64,000 nucleotides of DNA from Vitellaria paradoxa (GCA_019916065.1 CM034239.1:36170419-36234418), one strand, 5' to 3'; numbered from the stretch's first letter, positions 25,139-38,639 are shown. A program made the numbers and translations. The notes: generated from the letters alone by a model not told the origin.

Positions 25139-26717
25139 TGTTGTATCAAATAGCAACACTAGAGGGAGGTGAATAGGGTTGCTTAAAAATTTTACAAATA
25201 AAAATTTTAACCTTAAAACAAATATGTCAAGATGAATATAAAATGCACCAAAAAAATTATTAAATATTTGTGAATGAAGAGTAAGTGTTAGTGTTTGCAA
25301 TAAATATAAAGAGAAAGGAAGAGAAGCAAACACAATCGATTTATAGTGGTTGGGCTTTAATATTGCCTACATCCACTTCCCAACGCCTTCCTTGAGATTT
25401 CTCCACTATTCTTTGAAGAGCTTACTACACACTAGCTTCCCAAGGTGCTAGAAACTTTTCCCAAGTAATTTTATCCTCAAATCACTCACACAAGTCTCTC
25501 TCAAAAAAGTATCTTGTTTTGGTTCTAACACTTGAATCAAAACTAGCAAGAGCTCACCCAACTCTCACAAATTAAAAGGGCTGTAAATTTCTCTTTTTTA
25601 CAACAACAATGATGAGTCTAAAACTGAATCAAATCAAAAAGACTCTCACAAGTTAAATATGAAAGATGAAGCACAAGTGTGAGAAGAAATCACTCTATGT
25701 TTGCAAAGTTATGGATTTTCTTGTATCTCTTTGTAAGCACTTCTTTCTTGCATTCATCATCCTCTTGAATCTGAGTTTGAGGCTCTATTTATAGATGAAA
25801 ATCTGCAAATGGCCGTTACTAAGTGAAAAGACACTTTTGCCCTTGAAAGAAATTGAATTTCCTTGCTTCCAATGCTGTCTTTCAGATTCAGATTTTCTGA
25901 GATACATTTGTGATCATTTTTCACCCTCATAACGTTCAAATCTGGCATTGCTTCAGATTAAAGACGTTTTGGATGTATAAGTTAGCTATCATATGTCAAA
26001 TTTTGAGCTTCATCCAACGGTTAGATAGTCAGATATGCCTTCCGAACCGACACTAGTTTCTGATAGCTTTTTCTAACATTCTGAATCTGTGTTTCCAGTT
26101 TAAGCTTCTGTTTCACCATGATATTCTTAGAATTAGAATAAACTTAAACTACAAAAGTTGTAGCTTTTTGAGTCTTCTTTTCACACGCCAAAAATCAGAA
26201 TTTTTAAAGCTGTAGAGTATAAGTTATGTCTCAAAAACTAAGACTAGCTCCAGAATCCAGAATTAAAAACTTTTATGTAATGACTAATATTCCAACTTAT
26301 GTTTTGATATCCTAACGTCAGATCCACAAAAATTTCCCTTCGGTAAAGTTGTAGGTATAGAAGTCTAGTTTACTATATTAAAATTTCATGAAAATTGAAC
26401 CATTGAATTTTAAGATATCATCTATAGACTGACATGTGTCTGATTTCTCTGTTTATCCAAGTTAACCTCTAGTTCAAATCTTTATCTTACTTTGATTTCT
26501 ATTACTCCCAACTTTGAAATTCCTTTATTCCTTCATCCAAATTATGTAAAAATATCTAAAAAATAATATCAATTCCAACTCTATTATCTTGAATCTATCA
26601 AATGAATTGTAATATTTCTTACAATGTCTATTTGAAAATTTATTGTGAAATTTTAATTTAGTGTTTGTTATCATCAAAATCAATTATAAAACTAATTTTA
26701 TAAATCTTGGGCCAACA
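25139..26717. mobile_element. Solo LTR (1,579 bp) with perfect 5-bp target duplication
   Basis: The boundaries are TGTTGTATCAAATAGCAACA and CTTGGGCCAACA, with TG..CA ends. Both flanks are CATTT (25134-25138 and 26718-26722). The segment ACTAGAGGGAGGTGAATAGG near the start is a familiar plant LTR sequence. No gag or pol lies within or next to it, which indicates LTR-LTR recombination after insertion. Strand cannot be set without an internal region. Confidence 0.85.
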
Positions 26718-26772
26718 CATTTAATTATAATTAAAAATATTTAGTGCATTTATAGTAAAGGTAATATATTAT

Positions 26773-28080
26773 AGGGTGAGTATATTTGCACTTCACTAAT
26801 TCCCTCTTACACTCCAATTTGCTTTTTCATTAATGGAAATTACACAATTGTCCCTCTTACTTGTCATTATATATGATGCATAATTATAATATCACCAATA
26901 CCCTTACACAAAATTCAAACTAAGGCATAATTATTTTAAAAAATAATTACATTTTATTTATATTTTATATTTTTAACAAGAAAATTAAAATAATTTTTAG
27001 TTTATCTTATTTTATTTTTTTATAATTTAATCAAGCAACAAAATTATTTTCTATCATTTATGTTTCTTTATAAATTTTTGTCATCACTCTCAAGTCATTT
27101 AGTAGTTAATGTATCAAAAAAATTAGGTTTTAAGGCAAAAAAAAAAAAAAAAAAAAAAGGAAAAAAATATCAAACAAATCATAAGTGTTATATTTTGAAA
27201 AACTTTTTTTTTATTTTTTATAACAGAAAATATTTTTAAAACTAAAATACATTTTATTTATATTTGTATTTTAGCAAGCAAATTAAAATAATTTTTATTT
27301 TGTCTTATTTTATTTTATAATTTAATCATGTAACAAAATTATTTTTTCATTTATTTTTCTTTACAAACTTTTATCATCACTTTCAAGTCATTTAATAGTT
27401 AAAGTATTGAAAAAATTAAGTTTTAAGCCATATATATATATATATATATATATATCAAACAAATCGTAAGTTTCATATTATGAAAACTTGTTTTTTTATT
27501 TTTTTAATAGAAAATATTTTAAAAACTAAAATACATTTTATTTATATTTATATTTTTAACAAGCAAGTTAAAATAATTTTTATTTTATCATATTTTATTT
27601 TATAATTTAATCAAGTAACAAAATTATTTTATTTATTTATTTTTTTACAAACTTTTGTCATCACTCTCAAGTCATTTAATAGTTAATGTATAAAAAAAAA
27701 TTAAATTTTAAGCCAAAAAAAATTATCAAATAAATCATAAATATCATATTCTAAAAACTTTTTTTATTATTGATTTTTTTTTTTAAATTCTTAAAGTGAA
27801 AATGTTTGTTGCAATAAGATTACTAGATGTCATAAATGAATTTTTTAAAAAGTTAACGTGATAACTGCCACTTATCAAAAGAAATCTAAAAAATAAAATT
27901 ATTTTTAGTAAGTTATTTTCTCAATATTTTGTAACAAAATAATTTTATTATAAAATAAAATTATTTATAACAGTATAAATATGTCTTAATTTAAATTTTG
28001 TATAGAAGTATTGTTGGTGTTATAATTATAATTAAAAGGAAAAGAGACGATTATGTAATTTTAATTAATAAAAAAATAAA
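26773..28080. mobile_element. Inverted-end element related to 62848-63894, with an internal triplication
   Basis: The left end AGGGTGAGTATATTTGCACTTCAC and the next ~150 bp match the left end of the element at 62848 (shared words TTTTTCATTAA, ATATGATGCATAATTATAATA and ACCCTTA). The right end is degraded; a matching TTTTAATTAATAAAAA segment lies near 28050. It encodes no protein. Family uncertain. Confidence 0.5.
26945..27790. repeat. Three tandem copies of a ~285-bp AT-rich unit
   Basis: Units start near 26947, 27248 and 27530 with ACATTTTATTTATATTT. They share AATTTAATCA(A/T)GTAACAAAATTATTTT, CATCACT(C/T)TCAAGTCATTTA and a final poly(A)/(AT)n segment that differs between copies. The reverse complement of one unit occurs once near 63570-63700, inside the related element at the window's right side. 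Confidence 0.8.
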
Positions 28081-28139
28081 ACCGAGGGTAATATATGATA
28101 CTTCTATATTAATATTATACATTAAATGACAAGAGACTG

Positions 28140-28514
28140 TCTTAATTCTCAAGAAATTTACCCACTTCTAAATCAATTGCAAGTCTTGCACGTTACAAGA
28201 CAATGAATGAAGACAACTAATGTATTTATGACTTTGTCCTTCCATTAGTAAATACGTCATATTCTATTCTAATTTGGCAAAATTTTTTATTAATAGCGCC
28301 GTAAAAACTCCTCTATTTTTTTTTTCGATGGGTGGTAAAAAACTCCACTCTCTCTCTCTGTCTCTCTATCTCTGAGCCTATCCACGTTACTCCACGCCCC
28401 TGCACTGTCACTCCGCCGCTGCGCACACGACACTGCATCTGTGTGCATATATAGATACATATTACGCATATATACACATATAGGTACATATATATACACA
28501 CAGCGACGGAAATC
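28140..28514 (+). promoter_or_regulatory. Upstream region of the SAWADEE gene with CT-rich leader
   Basis: A CTCTCTCT tract at about 28348-28375 and an ATACATAT-rich segment at 28445-28500 precede the ATG at 28515. The base composition changes here from AT-rich intergenic to more mixed DNA. CT-rich leaders are common in plant 5' UTRs. No single TATA box can be chosen among several TATATA words. Confidence 0.35.
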
Positions 28515-31500
28515 ATGGTCGTTTCGGGTTACCAGTCGGCCGATCACTTGTTGTACGACCTGGAGTTCCGATCGACGTTGGACGACGGTTGGTACAATGT
28601 GCGAGTGGTTCTCGAAAATGACACACTCGTCGTGAAGTTCTGGAAGTTCCCCGAGGAGAGCGATGAGAGATTCAAAGCCGGCGATTTTGAGACAGTCGAG
28701 GCCGTCAACGCCTTCGTTCAGAAATTTCGGCAGGTCTCGCAGCAGCTACAGGACAGCCAGTGCTTGAAAGTCGTTGAAGGCATGACTGTATGTGCTTCTT
28801 TTGCCTTTCGAGACGACGACGTTCGGTTCTACGACGCCGTCGTCGAAGCGGTGAGTTGAGTTTGGCGCGTGAGGTGTCTTTCCTTACGGTAACTTACCCT
28901 CTGTTTGGCCGCTGAGAAAAAAAGAAGGAAAAAAATTGGCCGAAACGAAAAGCCAAACTCATAAAGTTTGAAAAGTATTTTTGTCTCTTTTGATAACCTT
29001 TTTCTCGATGGTCAAAAGGAGTCATCCTTTCTTCGGGTTAATATTTTATTTTCTTTCGTTTCATAATTTTTTTTCTGAGTATCCAAACGGACGGTGAAAT
29101 TTGAAAACTTATATAAAATTGGTTTAAGAAAATTCCATGGGCGCTTTATTACAACAATCAATTCGAATTTGAAAATTGAGGTTGAAAAATATTCAATGCC
29201 TTTGAAATTATTATTATTAATTCGGTAAATTAAGAGGTTTTAAATCTTCGTTTGCCATGGACAATTTATGTCGTACCCTTGATTGGTATGGGGATTCACG
29301 AGGATAACCCATTCTGGGCATATGTTTAAGAACCGATGTATTGATTGTGGATATCCATTCTTTTTGTTGTAGAGACCACCACGGAGGTAAATGGAATGAA
29401 ATAGAATTTGAATTTTATTTTCTATGATGTTTCAATTTCTAAAATTTTGCTCGGAAAATAAAAAAGAAAACTAGCAAGTGAGATTTGATAAGAAAGAGAA
29501 TTAGGAGAATAATTGTGTATAATATATCAATCCTATACAATGTGAGTGACAACTAATTTCCATATATTTGGTGTGTTCATAAAAAACATTATTAGCGATT
29601 CGAATAGCACTGTGACTTGCATAGAAATAGGAGTAGAACTGAGTGAGTAACATCTAACTCCTCAAGATACCACAACTATAAGAGCTCTTGGGTGGTGTTA
29701 GCAAGTGCACGATCTTAGCTTTTATACTAGAACGAGTAAGAACAGATTGTTTTCTACTCCACCAAAATATGAGTGCATCGCCCAAGAAGAAATAGAAGCT
29801 AGTGGTAGAACGTTGATTACTATGATCACCAACCCAATCAACATTTGAAATAAGCTTTGATAAGTATAGTCCACGAAAGAGGGTATCCTTAACATAACAA
29901 AGGATACAAATAACGGTAGCATAGTGTGAAGAATGAGAATAAGACATGAATTGGCTAATTATAACAACATAAGCAATATTAGGACAGGCAATTGTGAGAT
30001 ATGTGTGACTGTCAACCAATTAGCGATAAAGTGTAGCATCATAAAGAGGAGTGCCATCAAGAGGTGTGAGTTGAATGCTAATCTCAAGAAGAGTTGGTGC
30101 AACGTTTTTGTTAGATAAACGAGCTAAAGAAAAAAGATCTAAAGCATACTTGGCCCAAGAAATATAATACAAAGAAGAAATATGAAACCTCAAGACATAA
30201 GAAGTAGCTGAGAGAACTAAGATTCTTCATCTCAAATTGTCGACTAAGATGTGTTTTGAGCTTTGATATATCATGAAGATTATTCCATTAATTACCATAA
30301 TCAACATAAAATATTAAGAGAACTATATCACCATCAGAGCGTCCATTAGTATCATTGAATTTGGCAAATTATGGCTATGAAGTTTGCTTGAGATCATATA
30401 GAGCACGATGAAGTTTGCAAACCTTATATGTGGATGATCACACTCGGGTAGAGGTTGCATGTATAATTCCTCAAGAAGATCACAATTAAGGAATGCATTA
30501 TTGACATTCTTCCCAATTAATCAACATTTGCGAATGGAAGCTACAAGAATTAAACTGTGTACTAAGGTAAGACGAGTAACAGGTGCAAACGTTTGGTCAT
30601 AATCAATTCTATACACTTGAGTGAAGCATTTGGCAACCAAGCAAGTTTTATACCTCTCTACAGAACCATTAGAATGAGTCTTAATTTTATAGATTCACTT
30701 AAAACCAACAGACTTTTTAGGAGGCAAATCAACTAGATCCCTTGTATGAGTCTTATTCAGTATCTAAAAGTCCTATGTCATATAGTTTGCGACTAAAGAG
30801 GGTTAGTACTACCCTCACATTAACAGTAAACCTCATGCAAATACATTATAGCAAAGCAACAATGAAAATCATGAAAACAAACAAAATGTTTTCTTACTCT
30901 AGTTGAGCAACAAAGAGATGGAGTTGAAAGAGTGAGTTCTAGAGGGACTTAGCAGGAGGGGGAGGAGTGACTAGATCCATTGGTGGGTTAGGCGAATTGG
31001 AAAGTGCCATAGAATTGTCAGGAGCAGGCGGTGGTGGTTCATAAGAAGAGTCTGGTGTGTTATCATTAGGAAATAGGTCAACAAAAAGATTAATAAAATT
31101 AGGGTACTAGGAGACGTTGATTAGTGGAACGAAAAGATAAAGGAGAACAAATTGTGTTCCAAAAATGTGACATGATGGGAAATTTGGAGAAGATTGGATA
31201 GTGGATCACATTCAATACTTTTTATGTTCAATATCATATCCTAAGAAGCAGCACGGCCTAGCACGAGGCTCAAGTTTGGAATGCTCACGAGGCTGGGATA
31301 CGACAATACAAGCACACCCAAAGGGTTTAAGATGGTGATAGGTGGGAGGAGAGCCATAAAGACGCTTATAGGGAGTTTGGGTGATCAATGATAGGAGAGG
31401 GAGCACTACGAATAGTTAAGGCTGCAGTGAGAGCAGCTTCAACCCATAATCATTCAGGATAGGAAAAGAAATAAGCAAGGCACGTTTGTTGTTGAGAAGA

Positions 31501-34500
31501 TGTTGGTGTTTGTGTTCGACGTGACCATTTTGTTGAGAGGTGCCTAGGCAAGACCGCTGAGTAAGAGTACATTGTTTTTTTTTGGCAAGTAAGTGAGAGT
31601 ACATTATTGACGACGGAAGGTAAGATGTCTAGTGTCCTTATATTTAATGGCATTATTGGTGTAAATGATCTTAATGGGCCAAGAGAATTGGGTTTGAATC
31701 ATACGGGCAAAGTCAAAATAGATTTGAGGTAATTTAGATCGACTATGTATAAGATATAGACATGTAAAATGAGAACTATTGTTTACAAGTGTTACAAAAT
31801 ATTTCAAACCACCCATAGTGGTGATGGGAAAAGGACCCCAAATATCTAGATGTCCTAATTTAAAAAGAAGAAAGAGAAACTAAGACACTTCTAGGAAAAA
31901 AGATAAAGATGTTTGTTTGGTGATTTGACAAGGTAAACAATTGAAACGCTCATCTTGAGTAGAACCCAAAATACCACTAGAGGTCATGGTTCAAAGGCGA
32001 CCAAGAGACACATGACCTAAAGGAGAACTTCAAAAACTCAAGAAGGTGCAAGATGAGGTAGCGGCTGCAGGGTGAAGCTGTGGTGAGATATCTAGACGAC
32101 TATGGGGGTAATCAAATTTGAATAAGTGACCAATCTTATAGTTGTTCCCATTGGTCTTTCCCATTTGCGAAGCTTGTATAGAACAAGAAGCAAGGAAAAT
32201 GGTATTAAACAAGTTTAAATAGTTTCACAGAAACAATATTCACGGTGAGTTATGGTATTAGATGTGTAAGGTAAAGAAAAAGAAGAATTGGAAATGTGAC
32301 CAACATGACTAACATGCATATGAGATCCATTTTAGCAGTGAGAATAGTGGGTGCATGGGAACTTTGTGTTTTAGACAGTAACACAGTAGACTCGGAGGTC
32401 TTGTGATTGCAACATTCAGAATCAGTAAAGCAGGAGTTACCTAAAGTAGCAGGCAAGGCAGTCTGGGAAAGTTAGAGATAACCTGCATAAGAAGAGACTT
32501 TAAGTTCAATTGCTCTGATCCCATTATAGAGAGAGAGAATTGAGATAATAATTGTGGATAAGATATCATTCATGTACAAGGAGGGGGCCTATATATATAT
32601 ATATATATATAGGCTTAGTGTTAGGGTTTAAATGTGTGAACTAAACAAAATAAAGAAACCAACTGAGATGAAAACTTTATATACACTACACTAGTTAGCG
32701 CTACAAAATGGATTTACCGGTCAATTATTTATAATACGCTTGAGTGAGCAGAGCTTTTTGTGGACTTAAGCTGTTGCCTTCGATGATGGTCATTCTTTTT
32801 ACAATTATGTTCACTTCTTTATCAGCCAATAGATTTGTGGCAGGATGCAGATATAGTCATTATTTTTACCACTGTGTTTGTTTGTATTATCAATAATTAT
32901 CATTTGCTGCCCAAGATTTCTACATGACTGGAGCAAACCATATATTTTAAGTGATGTGATTTTAGGTGGCGTTTAAACTATATATTTAATGGTTGCTGTG
33001 AATAACTGGAACTGGAGATGTATATTGCCCTCGCTAAATTCTTAGAGAAGTATATTTTTGAGAAGGTGTAGCCATAAATGACTATTCAAATCTGTGTTTT
33101 TCTCTTTAAATTTATGTTTGGATTTGCTAGGTACACCATGTGGAGCATTTGTTTGCAGAAGAAGAAGAGGAATGTTTGTGTACCTTTGTGCTATTCTGGC
33201 AACATGGGCCAAATGAGGGTAATCTAACGTCTGCCAGTGTTGCAAACATTTGCTTAATCCAACATTCTGCACAAATTGATTCAAGGGTTGCCTCCTTCTC
33301 AAAGATGGCAACAAACAAAATTGAGTTTGATTCCCTTATATCTGGTTCGGTGTCTGATGGTAATACTTCAATGTGTGGGGTTGGTATGCCAGACGAAGAG
33401 AATAGTCTTTTGTCAACTAACCAAAAGTCTAGTTTATCTCAACATAGGCTTCAGGCTAGTTTCTCCTTGCATGAATTTTAATTTTTATTTGTTATTATAA
33501 AAGCTCCCATAACTACCTTCAAGTGTGACAACTAGGAATTTGCTCAAGATTTGAACTCACATCTGCTTGATTTACAGATAAAGGAGGGTGTTAGGCAGTT
33601 TAGTAGTTTAGCATGGACAATAGAAGGTTGGTTTGTTTCCACTGTTATTGCTAATCATTAAAATTCTAAACTGTGGAAATCCTTTCAGTCTGTTCTTGAC
33701 AACTTTATTCACTTTTTTCTTCAGAGGCAGAGAGGATCAGCAAATGTAATGAGATGAACCTTCAAGATATGGATATTGGAGGGGAATCTAGTACCGTAGA
33801 AAATGGCAGTCATCATTTTATATTGATTGAGAATTTGGAGAAAGATTTATCTCCATCATCAATTGTGGAGTTCATACGCAAACAAACATCTATCTCACCA
33901 CAAGCATATGTTTTTCCAAGTTTATCATCAGATTCTTATACAAAAGGGGTCATCGAATTGGATAGCAAGAAGAAGCTTAAGAAGATATATGAGTTTTTAA
34001 ATAATCCTGATCATTTTGTCACGTCATCACAACAAAGGTATGTGTTAATATAAAGTATTTGCGTATTCACTCAATTGTGTCTAAAATTCCTATATTTTCA
34101 TTGTTTTTTTAGGCAATACAGAATATTTGTTTTTTGTATATTGGTTTTCATTTATTGCCGTTGCATGTTCTTAGGCATCCTAAGTTTTTCATTGGGTTAA
34201 AAGTAGATTATTTATTTTTACTTATAGTTAAGTTGTGACAATTATGATCAAATTGGAGGTTAGTCACATTATTTAAATGATAGCTTATTCATACAAGGTA
34301 TTGAAGCGGTCTTTGTATATTTTGGAGTTTGGATGAGACTTTTGGATTGAAATTTTTTTAGTATGATTAGGATTGAGTCCAATCCATGTTAGGATTTGTG
34401 CCACTTCATAAGAAGTGATATTAAAGCAATAAATTAAGTTACAAAATTAAGTTACACTGGAATGAGTAATGTTAACGCTTTACATAAGAACATTCATTAA

Positions 34501-37500
34501 AATGCTCTTTAATTTGAAAAATGCCATTTCCTAGTAACTAATGCTGGTATATCCTTCTGATAGATAAGCATTTTCCTATTGGAATTGGAAGATATCAAGG
34601 AAGAATTGACTATCTATGGAAAGAATATCAATCATGGAAAGGAATGAATATGAGAAGATACTGGAAATGAATCAAAGATTTATCATTTATTTGTTTCTAT
34701 AAAAATTTCAGTGTATTTCTATATAAACCATCATAGGGTAGGTTGTAAACACAACGAAAGAACAATGCAATTCAGTTATTCTACGTGGTATTAGTGCCAC
34801 CGATCTCTCTAGTTAAGTCTCTCCACTCACTTTTGCCTTTCCAAATACGCTTCCTTGCCACTTGCTGGACCCTCATTCTGAACTCAAGTTTTTATTATAC
34901 AATCTTTCCAACCACTTATTATTTTTTTCTTCAATTCTCAACACTAATTTCTTGATCTTTCGAGTCTATTTGTACTGTTCAAGGAAAAACAAAAAATCCT
35001 GTTGTAACAAACAAATATGGAACTCCATTATTTTTGGGGCTCAAGACCAAGACTTAACAAATAGCAAAGCAAATATATAATAAGAAGCAAAAATTTGAAT
35101 TTTTTTTTCTCCCATGGAAAACCTTTTCCATTTGTAGCAAAAGAAGTATCTGGAATTAGAGAAACTGCAAAACAAGAAGTGACTAACAACCACTTAATCA
35201 CTAACTTTTCACATGACATACATGCAATTATTCAGTGACTGATGATTGGGTGAGATGTAACTTACATCGCTTGATGTCATGCATCACAATGACTAGTAGG
35301 TGAGAAGCTAATCTTGATTAGTTTACATGCTACCTCCAAAAGAGATTTCCTAAAGGAACTAACAGAAGTGCACTCAGTTGCGAAAGTCCTCAAGTACAAG
35401 GAGACATAAACCTAACTACACCAGTTGATCGAAAACTTAATAAGAATAAATGAATGCCAACTACTATAATGCTTTTCGCTATCCTTCATAATCAAACTAC
35501 CCTTTTTGCAACCAAAAATAGTTTGGTATGTGTGATTATAATTTAATTATTAGAATGAATGCTTGAACTTTGAATTGAGGTTTCTTCTTATAAGTTTAAC
35601 AAGCAAAGTTAGAAGGTGAACCTTGGTGCAACGGTAAAATTGCTCCTTTGTGACTTGGAGGTGGTGAGTTCAATATTCGAAAACTGCCTTTCTAGTTACT
35701 TGGGCTAAGGTTGTGCAGATTGCCCTCCCAGACCTTGCTAGTTATTTTAGGTTTTGTAAGTCAAAGTTCAATAAGATTACTACAAGTTATTGGGGAGAGT
35801 GGGGCTGTTGGTGTGTGGTGCTACTGAGACAATATGTGCATTCTTGTCTAAGGAGATACCATAAAGTTTTTCTATTGGTTGTTTCAAAATTCACTGGGTA
35901 GTTCTTTTTTCTTTTTTTTCCTAGGCAAAAGTTTTAGGGTTTTAAGTCTTGCCAAGGGGCCCTTGGGTTGGGGTTTTTTTTGGGGGGGGGGGGGTTGGGG
36001 GGGCTGTGATGATTTTGGGAAAAGCAGTGCTACACAGCTAGAAATTTTTATCAGAAGATTATATCAAAATACACCATCGCCACATCATTCTGGTGCAACT
36101 TCTGGAAGAAAATTATGGTAGAAAAGCATTTCTCTTTTGGGAAGTGATATGGATTGTTTCATAGTCTTCCTCTAACTATGAGAACAATTTTCTTATAAAA
36201 AAATACTAGAATAACAATTTGATTGTTTTATGTCATCTGCAGTTTTACCGTTTCAGGGCTAGGCTAACTATTGTATCAAGATACCATCAGTGATCAATCA
36301 TTGTTCTTATATTAAGCACTTATCAAGTATTTTTTGAAACAAGTTTTGTTTTCAATAAGGTTATATCCAGTGTGGAATATGTGGTGAGAAAATGGAAACA
36401 AGAGCAATGTAAAATAACAATGACCTGTCTTAGTTGAAAGAGTACCCACACTTTCTATCATATGTAGACACGCACAAAAACACTTGCATTGGTGCACATT
36501 TACATATATTGTGTAGCCTAGCTCAATGTCAAAAGTGCTCAAAAAGTGGTGGGGAAGGATGTTAGAAGTTGTCCCACATTAGTCCATCAGAAAAATTATT
36601 CTCCTATATTAGAGATGGACTTCCCTCACCTTAACTCCTAAGTTTTAAGGTTGAGGTCCCTCCTCTCAAGTATTGTTAGGCTTCTTTACAAAGGAGAGCT
36701 TTTCCTGACCTTGAATTTCATATGTATAGGATTAAAACCATTTTTGTTTATGTGGCTATCTGGTGGGACCATGGAATTGACCTTGGCTATGCAGAGCTTT
36801 TTGTTTTTTTGTTTTTTTGTTTGGAGGTGCGGTGGAACTATGTTGTCTTTCATTTTATTAACATATTTGGGATACCTTCTCAACGGGGATTGTTCACCCC
36901 ATCTGTGGCCTTAGGGAGACAAGTGAATTGAATGAGCCCTTGCTTCAGACACGTGGTTCACTTTTTTTTTTTTGGGTGGTTGTCAAAAATGGGGGGGGCG
37001 GAGTTTGGGTACTTCCTTTAGCAATGTGATTCTAGGATGCTCAATTAGCTTCTCTTCTAGAATTAATTTATATCATACTCTAGTTTACTGTGCAAGTATA
37101 ACCTCTTATTGCAATGTGGTTTTTTCTTATTCATGGCCAATTAGTATTGGTTTTTATTCGTTCAATTTCTGCAGGCCTTGGGTCATAAGTGAAAAATCTT
37201 TAAGGTGTGGAACATTTAGTACACTAGGGAGCCTAGTGCCAGTATCTCAGGTAAGTTTACTATTGACTTGGTAATATGATACTGACAGATGGCTTGCATT
37301 GTGAGAAATGTTTATGTTTAGCACCATAAATGATGTCAATTTTTCATATGGTTGGAGCGGTGCAGAAGTTCTACCAAAAAATAAATAAGTAAACAAATGA
37401 AATAAAGGACTAAAGTTTATAATAAAACACATTGGTTTGATGGTTTTGATTATTTCCTATGCATTTGTTTTGACAGTAAAGTGCCACTTAGGAGCGGAAG

Positions 37501-38266
37501 TAAATATATATGTATCTGGACTGTGGTTTTGGCTCTCTGTCATCTCCACTGATTATGCAAGTGTATATTGTTAGGAAAGTGCAATCAGACGGTATGTCTC
37601 CAAGACATTTATCACTGGATCACATAAATACTAAGACAGAGATATCACCGAGACTTATCGTAAGATGGGATTTATTCAACCGATTAAGTATATTAAGAAT
37701 CATCTTACTTCAGGGTTTTGATCTGATAAAATCCACTGATGGTCTAAGCTCAGCACCTGAAAGGAATGACATGCATTACAGAACTGATGGTTACCGTACA
37801 AGGTAACGGTTGCCTAGTACCTGTCTGCAAAAACGATTAATCGATATCCTGCTAACAAATTCCAAATGTGTCCGGTTATTTATTTTTAATCGCAAACTCT
37901 TCCAATCCTTTTAGGGTACTTCTAAAGGGGTCTTATTAGGGTTTAGACAGGTCTAATACCCTTTTATACTTGTCTTTTTGCCATCTCTATTTACGTAAGG
38001 GTGAGTTGATAAAAATTTGCCATCTCATTCACTTTCAATTTTTACTAAATTGGAAATTGATTTACAACTATATTATTTTTCAGCATAAAATTCAGAATAG
38101 ACGCGTTGATGATGAATTAAAGGTTGTCCATAAAGGGGATAAAGAGTATAGTACAGCTGTGCTTCTAAGGGACTTGTACATGGAATTTGCAGAACACCAA
38201 AAAAGACTTCACAAGAAGTTAGCTTCAGAGGAGGAAAAGATCTTGCAGCTATCAACTGCCGTTTAA
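28515..38266 (+). CDS. SAWADEE-domain protein gene, at least 6 exons, exon 2 donor apparently lost
   Basis: Exon 1 (28515-28850) and exon 2 (from 33131) encode a SAWADEE-type domain: LEFRSTLDDGWYNVRVVLE, KVVEGMTVCAS, DDVRFYDAVVEA joined to VHHVEHLF, then ECLCTFVLFWQHGPNEGN with the family's Cys/His pattern. SAWADEE domains in SHH-type proteins read histone H3 tails; this gene has no homeodomain, so its role is not known to me. Later exons keep frame: 33578-33626, 33725-34037, 37175-37250, 38084-38266 (stop TAA). Exon 2, however, runs into TAA at 33479-33481 in the frame that should join 33578. A one-base deletion from an ancestral TTT|GTAATT donor would explain it. As it stands the product is ~228 residues, or the intron is spliced another way. 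Intron 1 holds a MITE and a copia relic. Confidence 0.75.
28898..29094. mobile_element. MITE with ~24-bp imperfect inverted ends in SAWADEE intron 1
   Basis: The left end CCCTCTGTTTGGCCGCTGAG and the reverse complement of the right end (CCGTCCGTTTGGATACTCAG) agree at most positions and continue into GAAAA. Length ~197 bp, no ORF. The start lies 47 bp after the exon 1 donor. The target duplication is not clear. Confidence 0.6.
29487..32690 (-). mobile_element. Degenerate Ty1/copia element in SAWADEE intron 1
   Basis: Minus-strand remnants in order: integrase-side pieces (31416-31816), the FGCACIVV..CCFLGYDIEHKKY segment (31212-31406), and RT/RNase H pieces (29654-30019; CPNIAYVV..SQFMSY, NVDWVGD). 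A primer-binding site complementary to initiator tRNA-Met is at 32512-32523 (GCTCTGATCCCA on plus). Similar sequences next to it (from ~32526) and at 29487-29600 (GAGAATTGAGATAATAATTGTGGATA against a diverged copy) are the LTR remains. Outer limits are uncertain by about 100 bp. An (AT)n tract at 32589-32611 sits in the 5' LTR. Confidence 0.75.
34040..35610. other. Intronic DNA of the SAWADEE gene, nothing recognised
   Basis: Between the exon ending at 34037 and the SINE-like piece at 35617 I see no exon, RNA gene or bounded repeat. Open frames here are short and without family resemblance. Confidence 0.5.
35617..35740 (+). mobile_element. Au-like SINE fragment
   Basis: The segment CCTTGGTGCAACGGTAAAAT with GTGACTTGGAGGTGGTGAGTTC, then GGCTAAGGTTGTGCAGATTG and CCTCCCAGACC, follows the layout of the plant Au SINE: tRNA-like head, then a CTGCGTACA-like and a CCCTCCCCAGACC-like segment. 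The 3' end is eroded. A second, better-preserved Au-like copy is at 50481-50634. Confidence 0.65.
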
Positions 38267-38639
38267 CTGTTACAATGAAAACTTCTGAAGAATGCAGAAA
38301 ACATGTAAATACATTAAGGTAAACGTTTGATTTTCTAGGAGAATTTGTTTATTAATGATGCATACTAGAAATTGCATTTTAGAATTAATTGTGACTTGCA
38401 TTGTCAAGTTCTTGGGATGACCTATTTGGTCATGTGATGTAAAATATTATCGTAGACATACAAACCACTTGCGGTTGTATATTCCCACGTTTTTTTACAT
38501 CTTTTTGACATTTGTGTGGACACTCAAAACTTCGCTAATATGGAATATGCACCTAACACATCTGGTTTATCCTGCACCTAGTAGCAAAGTTTAGCAATTG
38601 AGTTTATTATATTGCAGTGTATAAAACTCGTCTTATTGT

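Noticed and set aside
28290..28547. Minus-strand ORFs over the SAWADEE gene leader
   Set aside because: Low-complexity Tyr/Cys/Ile translations of ATACAT repeats; shadow of the plus-strand leader.
35879..36121. 80-aa ORF with Gly/Trp-rich stretch
   Set aside because: It is generated by the T8-G13 homopolymer junction within an intron.
37510..37806. 98-aa ORF between the last two SAWADEE exons
   Set aside because: The exons at 37175-37250 and 38084-38266 join directly in phase 0; this ORF has no motif and would disrupt the frame.
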